Positions 44,802-56,560 of a stretch of 64,000 nt of DNA are shown one piece after another. The translations under genes were made by a program, and so were the position numbers. Origin of the DNA: Pictodentalium vernedei (lineage: Eukaryota > Mollusca > Scaphopoda > Dentaliida > Dentaliidae); NCBI GenBank assembly GCA_031216915.1, contig CM062297.1, forward strand, positions 542,522,971-542,586,970. The letters run 5' to 3'. How positions within the stretch are numbered: position 1 is the stretch's first letter; every line of letters begins with the position of its first letter. The notes beneath the pieces were generated by a model that was not told where the DNA came from, did no database searches, and was given only the letters and a program-made list of their open reading frames with translations.

Positions 44802-46045
44802 ACTAGAGGCTCAAGAGAGCCTAAAACGCTCACCTGGACCAAGTTGTCCTAAACTAAGGGTTATGGGTACAGAGAAAATGTGATCTGAATGAAGCATTTG
44901 ACAGATTCACCAGCAATTTTTTTTGTCCCATGTTTCAACTGCTCAGAAGAAAGCTTCAATACAAAATCTCTAGTCCGTGCAATTTGGGAAATATTGGACA
45001 TTCCATTTTTTTTCTATTTTTCGCGCCAGGTGTTCCCATGGGGAACCGTGAAAAATTTTGGGGGTATGCATGAAGTACTTAGGGTCAACTTATGCCACAT
45101 ATAAAATTTGGTTCAAATCACTCCATTGCTTCTTGAAATAGAAATTTTCAGGGGAGCTGATAAGTGAGACCATCCCATGGAGAGCCCAAATATGGACCTA
45201 TCAACTTTCTGTGAACTTTTAATCTTGAACACCAGAGGAAGTTTCTTACCAAATATAAAGGCATTCCCACTAGTGGTTCATAAGATGATTTTTAATGAAT
45301 TTCACGATATTTGGGCATAAGCCCAAGCCCACAAAGGGCAGAGACCAAATTTGAACAAAACTAAAACAGAATACCCTCAAGATGATGTGGCCCATATGTT
45401 TCAATTTGGGCCATTGGTTTGTGAGAAGATATTTTTAAAAAAGGTAAACATTTATCTTTTTCCCATTGACTTCAGTGTTCAAAAGTGCAGAGTTATATTT
45501 TCACAACACCCAAAACGGATCATATGACAGATTCGCCAGCAATTTTTTTTTGTCCAATTGTTTCAACTGCTCAGAAGAAAGCTTCATACCAAATACAAAA
45601 TCTCTAGTCCGTGCAGTTTGGGTCAACTAATGTCACAAAATTTGGTTCAAATCTCTCCACTGGTTCTTGAAAAAGAAATTTTCAGGGGAGCTCAAAAGTG
45701 AGCCCATCCCCTGGAGAGCCCAAATATGGACCTATCAACTTTCTTGGAACAACTTTTAATCTTGAACACCAGAGGAAGTTTCTTACCAAATATCAAAGCA
45801 TTCCCACTTGTGGTTCATAAGATTTTTAAAGAATTTCATCATATTTGGGTATAAGACCACACCCAAAAAGGGTGGAGACCCCATTTGAACAAAACTGAAA
45901 CAGAATACCCTCAAGATGATGTGGCCCATATATGTTTCAATTTGGGCCATTGGTTTGTGAGAAGATTGTTTTGTAAAAGCTAACGTACAATGGACGACGG
46001 ACGCCAAGTGATGGCAATAGCTCACACTTTCAGTCAGGTGAGCTA
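44802..46045 (+). mobile_element. Family A-like element 6, divergent
   Basis: Head ACTAGAGGCTCAAGAGAGCCTAAAACGCTCACCTGGACC. Two monomers of about 600 bp share TTTGTCC(C/A)A(T/TTG)TGTTTCAACTGCTCAGAAG, AGAGCCCAAATATGGACCTATCAACTTTCT and TGATGTGGCCCATAT. GGACGACGGACGCCAAGTGATGGC and CAGTCAGGTGAGCTA close it. It shares the 3' arm with family A but has much longer monomers. Confidence 0.75.
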
Positions 46046-47225
46046 AAAATGAAGCTAGCAGTGGGGAGAAGGGTTGTGGTGTCTAAGGAATTGTCAGTTT
46101 GCTACCCATGCTTCCCTCTATGTAGGGATATGCATGCATGAGGGCTTGAGTGTTCTGCAGAGGGAAGGGACAGTGTGTGTGGGCAGGGGAGGGGAGTGGG
46201 GCTGGGGGCTTTCTGTTGATCTTTCATAATTCCCAGTGAATAATTAATTTCTTGTTCAGCTTTCACCCAAATGCATATTTTTTTCACAGAACACAAACTA
46301 TCTCTTGAAACAAACTTTCTTTATAAATAGCTGAGCATTCCGAATTCGTAATTCACTCGCAACACTTTAGAAACACTGTCAGTTCGGTATTCCGTGGAGA
46401 GTGCTCTTTGTTTCCAACCAGGCTTGCCTCTCCCCTAGTTCCTTCTTAACGGCTGCAATTGAGAGTAGGCTAAAAATTCTCAAAATTAAAATGTCATTAC
46501 TTCTGCCTTCTCAATGTTTAGCAGTCTTGAATCAACCTGCATGATCTTCGTGTCAATCTTCAAAAACTAAAATCACGCAATGCGGATTTTTAAATACTAC
46601 TTGTATTGTCGCAAAATGAATTGATAAAAGGGGAGAAAACAGATGAATGAACATCTCGTTATCCGAGTATCTACATTCTAATATTTAATTGCCACGTTAC
46701 GTCAGTAGAAGGTGCGACTTAGTGTTGATTGCCTGTTACAATTACTGAATTACAATCAGCCATCACGCATTAAAATTCTGCAGAAATCGCAATACACCAC
46801 CATGCATCAAATGTGATTCTATGATGATTTGCTGCACTTACCTAACACGCTATTATTTCAAATTATTCATTTCGCCTGAATGAGGGCATTTTTTTTTTTA
46901 TTAAAGCCAAGACTGTTGACATTGTTCAGACGAAAATCAACAATATGACAAATTAAAATCGTGAAACGCGAGTTTCTGCTTCGATGGAGAAATGTACTCG
47001 GTAAAATCTATACCGATTTGGAGAAGTTTTCAGGTTTATGGTGCATGATAAAAGTCACGATTTTTGGCGGATAAAATTTCTGGAGTCGCAAGCTAAAAAT
47101 AGGGTTGGTCGGGTAACCCAAACCAAAACATTTTTTTTCTTTGGCCTTATATTGAATTATTGCATGATACAACTTGAAATAGAAATGTAAACTTGCGTTG
47201 TACAAATATAAATTTGATAAATTAA
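46046..47225. other. Largest apparently unique stretch of the right half
   Basis: No element ends recognised. Contains a G-rich patch (46160-46210) and a TATAAATAG sequence at 46322 without a downstream ORF. No hnRNP first exon was recognisable here on either strand. It could hold an untranslated first exon or promoter, which I cannot show. Confidence 0.4.
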
Positions 47226-47525
47226 ACAAGAGGCCCCAGGGGATTTTAATCTCTCACCTGATATAGTTTAAAGGATTTATGGTCACATTCAGAATCAGAG
47301 CATCTGCATGTTGAAACAGTTAATCTATTTTAGCTAGGGTCTTTTGGGTGAATTTATTTTTGTTGTTGCATAAACTTTGGTCTTGTGCACTCGAACAGCC
47401 CCACTGGGACAATCCAACCATAAAAGTGAGAACTTTGTCTAGACTCAAAACGGCCAGTTCTAAGTTGTAACTTGTGTACGAATGGAGAGTTTTATGTTCA
47501 AAATTTCTGGAAATCAGTTATAGAA
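47226..47525 (+). mobile_element. Family A head fragment
   Basis: ACAAGAGGCCCCAGGGGATTTTAATCTCTCACCTGATATAG followed by about 250 bp of unrelated sequence; no monomers or tail. Another A element starts right behind it. Confidence 0.55.
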
Positions 47526-49446
47526 ACAAGAGGCCCCAGGGAGCCTGAGGGTGCTCACCTGACATTGTAGTCTAAATATCAAACCAGGGACTTGTCTTAA
47601 ATAAGCTGCATATGCCCCCTCCCAAGAAAAGCATATACCAACTAGATGAAGCGATTGTGCCCACACAATACACAGGATTTTCATTCTATTTTCAGTTCCT
47701 GCACCGTCTCAAAATTGAGAACGCATAAAAAACAGATTTTTTTTCCCAAACAAAATACTTTCAGCCTAAATTTTTTTCTTCTTAAAACGCATAAAAAACG
47801 ATAAAAGTAACTTTCCGGATTTCGGTCCTAAATTTTCGAAGTCTCACCCGAACCCCAAATTTTCGGTGTAAAAAATAAAAAAAAAATTTTTTGTCTTAAA
47901 ATTTTAAAATTGACAAACGCATAACACACAAAAAAAATTACGGATTTTGGTCCAAAATTTTCGTAGTCCCACCCGCACCCCAAATTTTCAGTGTAAAAAA
48001 ATAAAACATTTTTTTTGTCTTAAAATTGACCGAAACGCAGAACAAAAAAAAAAATTTCGGATTTTGGTCGAAAATTTTCCAAGTCCCACCCAGACCACAA
48101 ATTTTCAGGGGGAAACATTTTTTTTTTTTTGTCTTAAAATTGACCAAAACGCAGAACAAAAAAAAAAAAAAAAAAATTCGGATTTTGGTCACAAATTTTC
48201 TAAGTCCAACCCGGACCCCAAATTTTCAGTGGAAATTTTTTTTTTTTTTTTTTGTCTTAAAATTTACCAAAACGCAGAAAAAACCAAAACAAATTTTTTT
48301 TCGGATTTTGGTCCAAAATTTTCGAAGTCCCACCCAGACCCCAAATTTTCAGGGAAAAAAAAATAAATTTTTTTTTGTCTTAAAATTGACCGAAACGCAG
48401 AAAAAAACGAAAAAATTTTTTTCGGATTTTGGTCCAAAATTTCTAAGTCCGCAACGGGACCCCAAATTTTCCCCCTAAATATGAACCTAGGGACTTGGCT
48501 TCAACAAACTTGAATCTCACCCCCCTAAGGATGCTGCATACCAAATATCAAAACATTCTTATTGCTAGATCTGAAGAAGATTTTTCAAAAATACTCCTCA
48601 TACTGCACTATGTAAACATTTGGGCTCCCATAGAGAGCCCAAATATCGACCCAGGCAATTGATTTCAATAAACATGTGAAACAATCTTCCAAAGATGTTA
48701 TATGTGAAATTTTAAAGCTTTTGGAGCAGTGGTTTCGGAGAAAAGTAGTCTTATGTTTTTCCCCATTACCCACAGTGTTAAAAAATGCTGACTCAGCACT
48801 TTTTCAAAGTCCCCAAAAACTACCCCATGATAAAACCGATGGCAATTTTTTGTTTACCATTCCATTCTGTTGGTCCTAAGGAAGCTTCACAACAAATAAG
48901 AATTCTCAGTGCCGTGTAGTTTCGGAGATATGGGAGTTTTCATTTTTTTCTATTTTTAGCTCCTGTGGTTCCCACGGGGCTATGGGAAAAAAATTTCTGC
49001 ATAAATTAGGTACTTATGACACAATAAGCACTCACATAAAATTTGGTTCAAATCGGCCTCGCGGTTTGGAAAATAGAAATTTGGGGCGGGGCCAAAATTT
49101 TTGCCCCTCCTTTAACATCGTCAAATATAGCCCCTCCAACTTCTCTTGAACAAACTTGAGTCTACACCTCAAAAGGAAGCTGCATACCAAATATCAAGTC
49201 TCTGCTATTGCTGGTTCTTGAGAAGATTTTTTCAAGAATTGGAGCATGTTTGCCCCCATCCCACTACTCAATATGAGCCGAAACCTAATTTGACAAAAAA
49301 TCAAAATGCCCTTATATAACCCCTAATCACATGAAATTTCATTAATATGCGGCCAGTGGTTTGGGAGAAAAAGGCCCAAACACCACCTTCACGACGGACG
49401 AAAAGTGATCAGAATAACTCACCCTGACTTTCAGTCAGGTGAGCTA
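47526..49446 (+). mobile_element. Family A element 7, with expanded subrepeat array
   Basis: Head ACAAGAGGCCCCAGGGAGCCTGAGGGTGCTCACCTGAC, then the sequence of the A element at 10611, but with six subrepeats instead of two. Afterwards come the A monomer with GGGCTC-N7-GAGCCC, the 3' block, GACGGACG and AACTCACCCTGAC/GTCAGGTGAGCT. Confidence 0.85.
47815..48475 (+). repeat. Tandem array, six units of about 120 bp
   Basis: CGGATTT(T/C)GGTC recurs at about 47817, 47941, 48058, 48179, 48302 and 48423. Each unit also has CCCAAATTTTC, long T and A runs and TTGTCTTAAAATTGACC. The Lys/Phe-rich open frames over it (about 140-150 codons) are translated repeat. Confidence 0.88.
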
Positions 49447-50373
49447 ATAAATTGTTCCTACACTTTATAAGATATTTTTGTATTTTGCTCACTCTGACAG
49501 TCAACATTCTATGGCTTTTCAGTTGAGTCGCCTAAGGCTACCTATATATGCAGCCAAGACTTACCAAGAAACAACCGACAAGGTTCTGGATATGCAATTT
49601 GTTGATGTATCTAAAACTGCCTGTTGGGGTATCCGCTTTGAAGTAGAAAGCGAACAAAGTCAAAATTTGGCTTTCAAAGATTAAAGAATTATTTTATTTG
49701 AATGAGGACTTAATGGGAAATTTTTGGCTTGAATTGGGAAAAATCATGCCAAAAAAACATTGGAAAAGGGTTCCATATTTGGCCCCTGTCTACACCCAAA
49801 AGAATACCTCTTCCATGTTGGTATGAATACAGACCCCTTCTCCCACCATGCCACAATACAGTGGATCCATATTTGCGGTTGTGCACAAATTAGACAAATC
49901 TTATGGGTTGACTTCTGGGTGCACATCTCCAACTGTGGCCCTAATTTTAACAGAACTGAACATCTAATGCAAGGCAACTAAACACAAGTAACAGTGTTCT
50001 TTTCTTCTGCAATGGTATACAATATAAGAGAAGTGTCTTTATTACCACCCGTGCTGCTGGCAATATAAGCGGTAAAACTCCCTACCTTTTGAGGTCGAAA
50101 TATCAAAATTTCAAGCTGCAAATTTCTCCTTTAACTCTTTACCCAATGCAGATGATATCAAATATTTTTATTTTAAATGTCATTTTTCAAAATTTTTCAT
50201 AAGGTTTCGACAAGCCCGTTCCAAAGAGGGGTCACCTAATAGGGTTTTGTTGAAATTTTTTGAAAAAAGGTATTTTTTCAGCTGCTGAATTTGCATATTA
50301 CGTGGATGGATGTGGCCGATTTGTTGGGTAAAGGGTTAAGACATCCAGGGATTTCAACATTTAACGGTGATTA
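49447..50373. other. Region with a decayed relative of the 50378 foldback
   Basis: GCAGCCAAGACTTACCAAGAAACAACC (49551 on, given in part) resembles the right arm and following bases of the hairpin at 50471. No gene is supported. Confidence 0.45.
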
Positions 50374-50377
50374 TTAA

Positions 50378-50608
50378 CCCTTAAGGGGCTTCATATTTTC
50401 GCTACACTTTTGACAGTTTACAACCCTGGACTTGGCTGTTGTTCTTGGGCAAGTCTTGGCTGCCTATGTTGGCAGCCAAGACTTGCCTAAAAACAACAAC
50501 CAAGGGGCTTAGAATGTAACTTGTGAGTTTACCTAAAGACTGCATGTTGGGGGCACCTGTTCTGTTGCCAAAAATGTGATCAAAGTCGGACGTTTAGGGC
50601 CTTAAGTG
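50378..50608. mobile_element. Foldback element flanked by TTAA (piggyBac-like MITE?)
   Basis: TTAA at 50374-50377 and 50609-50612 flanks a 231-bp segment with imperfect ends CCCTTAAGGGGC and AGGGCCTTAAGTG. TTAA duplication and CCC-type ends are typical of piggyBac. Inside is a 17-bp perfect hairpin (50448-50464 with 50471-50487, 6-nt loop), extended by TGTTGTT/AACAACA. Confidence 0.6.
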
Positions 50609-50621
50609 TTAATCTTGTTTC

Positions 50622-50642
50622 ACAGAGCTCAGTGAGCTCTGT
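50622..50642. repeat. 21-nt palindrome
   Basis: ACAGAGCTCA-G-TGAGCTCTGT: 10-bp perfect arms around one base, 10 bp outside the TTAA-flanked foldback. Confidence 0.95.
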
Positions 50643-51804
50643 CAAACCTGACTGAATTGGTTAACTTCCTAGCTGCAATTTGAGAAAAATTTGTGGCTTG
50701 AAATTTTGGCATCTTGACACAAATGTGCAACAACTGCTGCGAGTAAACTGACAACTTTGGAGAATTTTTGTGAATTTATAGAATACTTAGGGTAAGCTTA
50801 TTCACAAGGTCTTGCAACATTCAAAAATTTTCAAGAGTCATCACAGTACTCTGTTTCAAACATTTTTGGCTAGATCACTGCATGTTAACGACCAAAATGA
50901 CTTGACAGCATTAAAACTATGGGGGATATTTTCTTGTGAGAACAAACAGGTTAAGTATGATTTTCCGTGTAATAGAATGATAGGTCAACAATTGGTAAAC
51001 CACCTAATCAATCACTATCACTTTTATGTGCTGCAAATGTATGAAAACTTACTGGAGGTCGTTTCCCAACTCAATCCACCGACAAATAGTTTCCTGGAAA
51101 AAAAAAAATTTAAAATTAAGATTCAGAACTTGAATCAATTTTGCTGGTTAACATAATCAGGGTTCGCACTCGAAGAGAAAAAGTTCTAGACTGTTTCAAA
51201 GTATCGGCCAATTTTCCATATCCATCGTAGTCCTTTTTCTGAAGAAAATCTGATCGACAAAACGAGTGACAAGGCTGCAATTTCTTTTACATGTCATGGT
51301 TCACTAAAGGCCAAGCCTGTTTCCCCAGTATCAGATATCAAATGTTTAACTGCAGAAAAGGCACTACTCTTTTCTGCTTTTTCAAGAGTAATGCACTGCT
51401 TGTAATTTTTATTCTGTGATCACAAGAAAAAGACAGTTCAGCTTTTTCTTACAATTCTTTTTTTATTACTGCCGAAACAATTGTTCCATATTTGAAAGGT
51501 GGTGCCATTTGCATACATCACAAACCGGTAAATACAGGCCTGGGGATTAGAGACAATTATTCACATGATGAAAGTGCAAATTTTTTTTCTCGCCAACAAG
51601 AGATCGTTTTCCTGAAAGATGTCTGCATGAACTATCCGATAAAACTGGATGCATACTCCACTTCTGGTCAGCTCATAACCCGCCTCTGTTCAGCTCGTGA
51701 AACGGTTGAAAAGGTAGGAAAGGCAGATTAAATACCTGTACACCCCACAGTGATATTTCAATATGCCATGCATAATACCCGTGTTTAATGTAACCCAACA
51801 GAAC
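50643..51804. other. Spacer, nothing recognised
   Basis: Two open frames of 79 and 114 codons (51492-51731, 50812-51156, plus) have no recognisable motif. I call neither. Confidence 0.45.
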
Positions 51805-52085
51805 CTAATGAAAGTGTCAATGACACTGTAGCTCATCTTGTGTAAGACATGTACATGTATAGTATGTGATACAACAATGTCACACATCTAGGTAATGACC
51901 TGATAACAAAGGTACATGTAAAGTATTGTAAAGGTCTGTATATAAATACTGACAGTAGCCTGTAACAAATGCACAGGAAAAGTATTGTAAAGGTGGGCGA
52001 CAGATGCCTCTAGCCAGAGCTGTATTGAAATGTGCACTTACTGTGTATAAGTAGTACTGAATAAATCAAAGTTCATCTAATAAAC
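51805..52085 (+). mobile_element. Family C 5' fragment (element 3)
   Basis: AATGAAAGTGTCAATGACACTGTAGCTCATCTTGTG and the next 200 bp match C1 and C2 heads. It breaks off in the first monomer (GCACTTACTGTGTATAAGTAG); no tail. Confidence 0.7.
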
Positions 52086-53100
52086 CACCTTTGATAAACT
52101 GAGTATTTTACAATGCTTACCCTTTTATGTTGACAGCGCATGAATATTAATGAATATTGTGTTATGTGTCATGTGTTGATATCGAAAGCCCCAAATCTAA
52201 GCCTACTGTCTTGAAAATGTCATTGGTGCAAATACCGGTCTAGTGAAAAACATTTTTTTAATTCCATTCAAACTTAGACATAATGAAAGTGTATGACACT
52301 TTAGCTCAACTTGACGGTAAGTGAAAGGGCCAAATTGAAGATAATTGGTTCCAATGTTATTTGGTGAAACTTCAACATAACAGCATTGTGTGCCGCCCAA
52401 CGTCAGAGCAGGGCTTGCATTTTAGAACGACCAGGCTGATCAATGGGCCTGGTGAAGTGGGCGACAAGACTGATTTGTTTATTGGGACACCGATCTATTT
52501 TTGTAAACTTGCATGTTCTCATTATATTGAATCATATTTCATGTGTATTGTTATTTGATGATATGTTATGAATCAAGATTAATATTTCCAACGCAATTGC
52601 TCTTTATCAATTTGCGATAGGTTATTAACCAGGCAATATTAAAGACATGCTGATCTGTGTCTTGGCACTTACTCGTGATATAGACACCCCCTCCCACCTT
52701 TTTGTATGTTCAAAACAAGATGCCCTCTCCACGTTCAAGCCTAGTCCCTCAGTTTCAAAACTTTAAAAAGTTTGTGGTGCGCAGGTGAATTTGAAACGAA
52801 ATTAGGTGAGTAGAGATGTGTTGTCATTACCTGGAAGACAGTGCAGATTTCCTTTTTCATCCAAAGTTAAGAAATGGATTGTTGCCTGTCTTGATATGTC
52901 AAAAGGAGGAAAGTGATTTTATTTCATTAAAATAAAATTCATTCTGAAGCAAAAACGGTGCTTTTATTTTCACGAATTCACTTTGGTGAAGATCAACAAA
53001 CTTGACATCATGCACTCTCAATTGTCAATTATTCCCTAAACACGCCCATAATATAAATCACTCATGAATAATTAACACATGAACCAGCAGGGTATTTGTT
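52086..53100 (+). other. Old repeat, a truncated C/F head, then spacer
   Basis: 52140-52275 is a diverged duplicate of 17545-17690 (ATGAATATTGTGTTATGTGTC... CTTGAAAATGTCATTGG), a sequence inside hAT 3, so a relative of that hAT probably lies here. At 52280-52360 there is a head AATGAAAGTGTATGACACTTTAGCTCAACTTGAC followed by 'AAATTGAAGAT(A/C)ATTGGT(T/A)CCAATGT' as in the F element at 61952. The remainder is unrecognised. Confidence 0.5.
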
Positions 53101-53234
53101 GACTGGATTCGCATCGCAAAATGCTATACAAAAATGTCCAAATGCTAACCATTTTTCTTTCATATTGGCCTTATATTCACTATTTATCACTTTTTGAAAC
53201 CAAGATGGAAACTGCTAGTCAAATTTTTAAAAAC
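53101..53234. repeat. Duplicated host segment S, copy 1
   Basis: GACTGGATTCGCATCGCAAAATGCTATAC... through CAAGATGGAAACTGCTAGTCAAATTTTTAA matches 57419-57448 plus 58547-58650. In the second copy the segment is split by a family A element. Confidence 0.8.
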
Positions 53235-54360
53235 AACAAGAGGCCCCAAGGGGGCCTTAATCGCCCACCGGGCAAAGTGATTCAAAGAAATATCTGGGGT
53301 CACATTCAGTTAGACATGGTTGATCAACACTACAAAGGAATGAAGTCATGAGAGAAATTTTATGGAACTAGGGACATGGCTTGACAAACTTGAATCTTAC
53401 CCCCCTAAGGATGCTGCATACCAAATATCAAACGCATTCATCTGCTGGATCTGAAGAAGATTTTTAAAGAAAATTAATCATTTTGAACTAAGTTATCATT
53501 CGGGCTCCCACAGTGAGCCCAAATATGAACCCAGGGACTTGGCTTGAACAAACTTGAATCTCACCCCCAAAGGAAACTGCATGCCAAATATCAAAACATT
53601 CCGACCATTGAATCTGAAGATTTTTAAAGAAAATTCCTCATTTTGAACTAAGTTACAATTCAAGCTCCCACAGTGAGCCCAAATATGGACCTAGGGACAT
53701 GGTATGAACAACTTTGAATCCCCCCCCCCCCCCCCCCCCCCCAAGGATGCTGCATACCAAATATCAAAACATTCCGACTGCTGGATCTGAAGAAGATTTT
53801 TTCTCATTTTGAACAAAGTTATAATTCAGGCTAGCACAGTGAGCCCAAATATGAACCCAGGGACTTGGCCAGGGACAAACATCAATCTCCCCCCCCCCCC
53901 CCCACCACTCCTCTAAGCATGCTGCATACCCAATATCAAACGATTCTGCCTGCTGAATCTTATGATTTTTTAAGAAATATTCCTGAAATGCACTAAGTTC
54001 GAATTCGGGCTTCTATAGTGAGCCCAAATATGAATCCAGGGGGCCGATTTGAACAAACTTGAATCAGATCCACCCCATAATGCTGTATAACAAATATCAA
54101 ATGATTCTGCCCACTGGTTCTGGAGAAGATTTTTTTTAATTTTTCTATAATTCATATGGTGCTATCAGAGTTATGCCCCATACAAAGCCCCCAAGGGACG
54201 TGGCCATTTCATTTGAACAAACATGAATTGCCATATATAGTAATGAACATCCACATGAAGTTTCGTGAAAATTGGACAAGTGGTTTCAGAGGAGAAGTCG
54301 TTTGAAAAATGTTCACGACGACGGATGGCAAGTGATGAGTTGAGCTCCATTCGGTGAGCA
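53235..54360 (+). mobile_element. Family A element 8
   Basis: Head ACAAGAGGCCCCAAGGGGGCC...CGCCCACCGGGC. Five monomers, two with expanded C tracts (53720-53742, 53889-53903), a short 3' block, GACGACGGATGGCAAGTGATG and a weak hairpin GAGCTCCATTCGGTGAGC follow. Its 3' arm has diverged from the A consensus, matching the diverged head. Confidence 0.8.
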
Positions 54361-54539
54361 AAAAAATACCCTGACCAGTACGTGTTTAGTGAATATTTTT
54401 CCAAATGAATTGTAATTGCCTTGTGATGGGTTATTTTTGAAGACAACGTGGAGGGTGGGGGAGGGGATCCACATAAGATGCAAAAATTACAAATTCTTGT
54501 GTAAACAATTCAGAATAAACGCTCAATCCGAGGTTATGT

Positions 54540-54864
54540 ATTTGTGTTTAAGGTCACATTTCTGCACAATGGCTACTTGTGACATAAAAGTTTTATGAGT
54601 GGAGGAAGCTAGAGTACCTGGAGAGAACCATAGCAACGGCGAGCAACTGTCAGCTTCCCAACATACTACCTCCACACAAGCAGGGTTAGCATTGGTTGAA
54701 GACATGTGTACCTTCGATGTGGAGTACACCTTAGTACACAGTGCCCACATGTGGCAATAGGGGTGAAGTGTCTTGCGAAAGGACACGCGGTTGCTACAGG
54801 TGGGATTCAAACGAATCGAGGACCTCTCGGCCTGCACCTCTACCCGAGCCCCCCCCCCACCACC
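54540..54864 (-). mobile_element. tRNA-derived SINE, reverse, 16-bp target duplication (one mismatch)
   Basis: CAATCCGAGGTTATGT (54524-54539) and CAATCAGAGGTTATGT (54865-54880) flank it. On the minus strand: poly(C/G)-disturbed head, CGAGAGGTCCTCGATTCG (box B region), GTGTCCTTTCGCAAGACACTTC, CCACATGTGGGCAC, CTTCCTCCACTC and the tail GTGACCTTAAACACAAAT. It is the same family as 2626 and 63530. Confidence 0.88.
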
Positions 54865-54880
54865 CAATCAGAGGTTATGT

Positions 54881-55419
54881 TCATTTTCTTTATTATAATA
54901 GACACACGCTTGTGTTGACAACAGTCGCACAAAACAATTTTTTTTTAAAGCCTGTCGAGGACATTTGCATGCCTTTAGTTTACGCACCATATACATAAAA
55001 CTTGTGCCAGGCAGTGACTGAATCAAATGGTCATCGCAATGGAATGTGGTAATAGATCAGGCATTCAAACTTGTTACACCATATAAGGTTTATAAGGTCT
55101 GTATCAACCTGTTTGTGCGTTTATTCCCCCTCCCCCTCACATTTTCTACGATCATCTTTTAGTACGTCACCGACATAAGTACAGGAATAAACCCCGAATT
55201 ACCCGATTGATTCGTCTCATTGCCGCAAAGTTTTGTTTTACGAAATCGCTTGTTGCTTGATTCACCGAGTGGTAAAATCAATAGGTTCATGATGGGGCCG
55301 TTTGATCGGCCCCATCATATTTTTGCGACCAATCGGCCTGGTCAAAATGTAAGCCCTGCAGAGCAATCCATACATTTTTAAATGCAAACTGTTGGGCTGA
55401 CTAAAGGAAGAATGTTGAT
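54881..55419. other. Spacer, nothing recognised
   Basis: Contains the palindromic GGGGCCGTTTGATCGGCCCC (55292-55311). No gene is supported. Confidence 0.45.
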
Positions 55420-56560
55420 ACACAAATGCAGTAAGTTTAAAGGCAATTGTAAACAGCAACTTTTTTCAGAAATGAATGGTAATCGATAGCTCTCATCTAG
55501 AGGTCTCGCATAATGAGCACACCAAGTTCAAAAACAATCCTATGATAAATGTGCCCTGTAGGTCATGTCAAAGAAGAATATTGATACACAAATGCACTAA
55601 ATTCAAAGGTTGTTGCTAACAGCAACAGCTTTTGATGGAAATGAATGGAAAATCGATAGCTCCTACATGTATCTTGGTAACTATGAATAAGCATACCAAA
55701 GTTTCAAAACAATCAGATAATGAATGCACCCTATGAGGCAACCAAAGGAAGATGTTAATGCACAAATGTACTGTACTAAGTTTGAAGGTCGTTGCTAGTG
55801 GCAATGTTTTTGTTTTGGTTTTTTTTATGGAAATTCATAAATATGGCCTGTAGGTGTGCAAAAGGGATAAGTTGCTGCAGAAATGCACAAAGTTCAAAGG
55901 TAGGTGCCAACAATGTTTTTTAATGGAAATAAATGAAAATCAATATCTCCTATCTGGAGCTCACCCCGAACACCCATACCGAGTATCAAAGCAATCTACT
56001 CAAATGTGCCCTATAGAGCATGCCAAATGAATGTTTTATGCACAAATGTATAAAGTTCAAAGGTGGCAACATTTTTGATGAACTTGAACCCAGTTTCAAA
56101 GCAATCCATTCATAAATGTGCTGTATACAGCATGCCAAAGGAATATGTTGGTGCACAAATGAACTCATTTTAAAGGCCACTGAAGACTGCGTATTTTATG
56201 GAAATGAAAGAAAATAGATAGCTCACGCCTGGAGGTTACTCCAAACATGCATACCAATTTTCAAACTGATCCATTCATAAAATCACCCTGCAGGGCTTAC
56301 CAAAGGAAAATATTGATGCACAAATGCAAAGAGTTCAATGGCCACTGAACAGCAACATTCGGCAACCTTTTTCGAGAGAGAAGTTTAAGAAAATCGAAGC
56401 TTCTATCTACAGAGGTCGCTCCAAACAATCACGACATTTCAAAGTGATCTGATCATTAACATGAACTGTGTGGTGTTCCAAAGATAAGTGTTGACAGACA
56501 GAAAGGCAAAGTTGAAGGTCGTCGCTAAGGGCAAGTGTCCCAACCCATTCCATTCATAAA
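55420..56560 (+). repeat. Family F tandem array, decayed, about seven monomers
   Basis: Diverged monomers of about 150-180 bp with AATCGATAGCTC(C/T), CA(A/T)C(T)AGAGGT, CATACCAA(A)GTTTCAAA(A/G)CAATC, ATAAATGTGCCCTGTA and ACACAAATGCA(A)TAAGTTCAAAGG. They match the three monomers of the F element at 61952. No microsatellite or terminal hairpin is left. Confidence 0.7.

Noticed and set aside
46318-46330. TATAAATAG as core promoter
   Set aside because: A single short motif in AT-rich DNA with no downstream exon that I can recognise.
47815-48475. Possible CRISPR-like array
   Set aside because: Units are contiguous tandem repeats without unique spacers, and the genome is eukaryotic.
47947-48478. 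139- and 150-codon Lys/Phe/Asn-rich plus-strand frames
   Set aside because: Pure translation of the 120-bp AT-rich tandem array in two overlapping frames.
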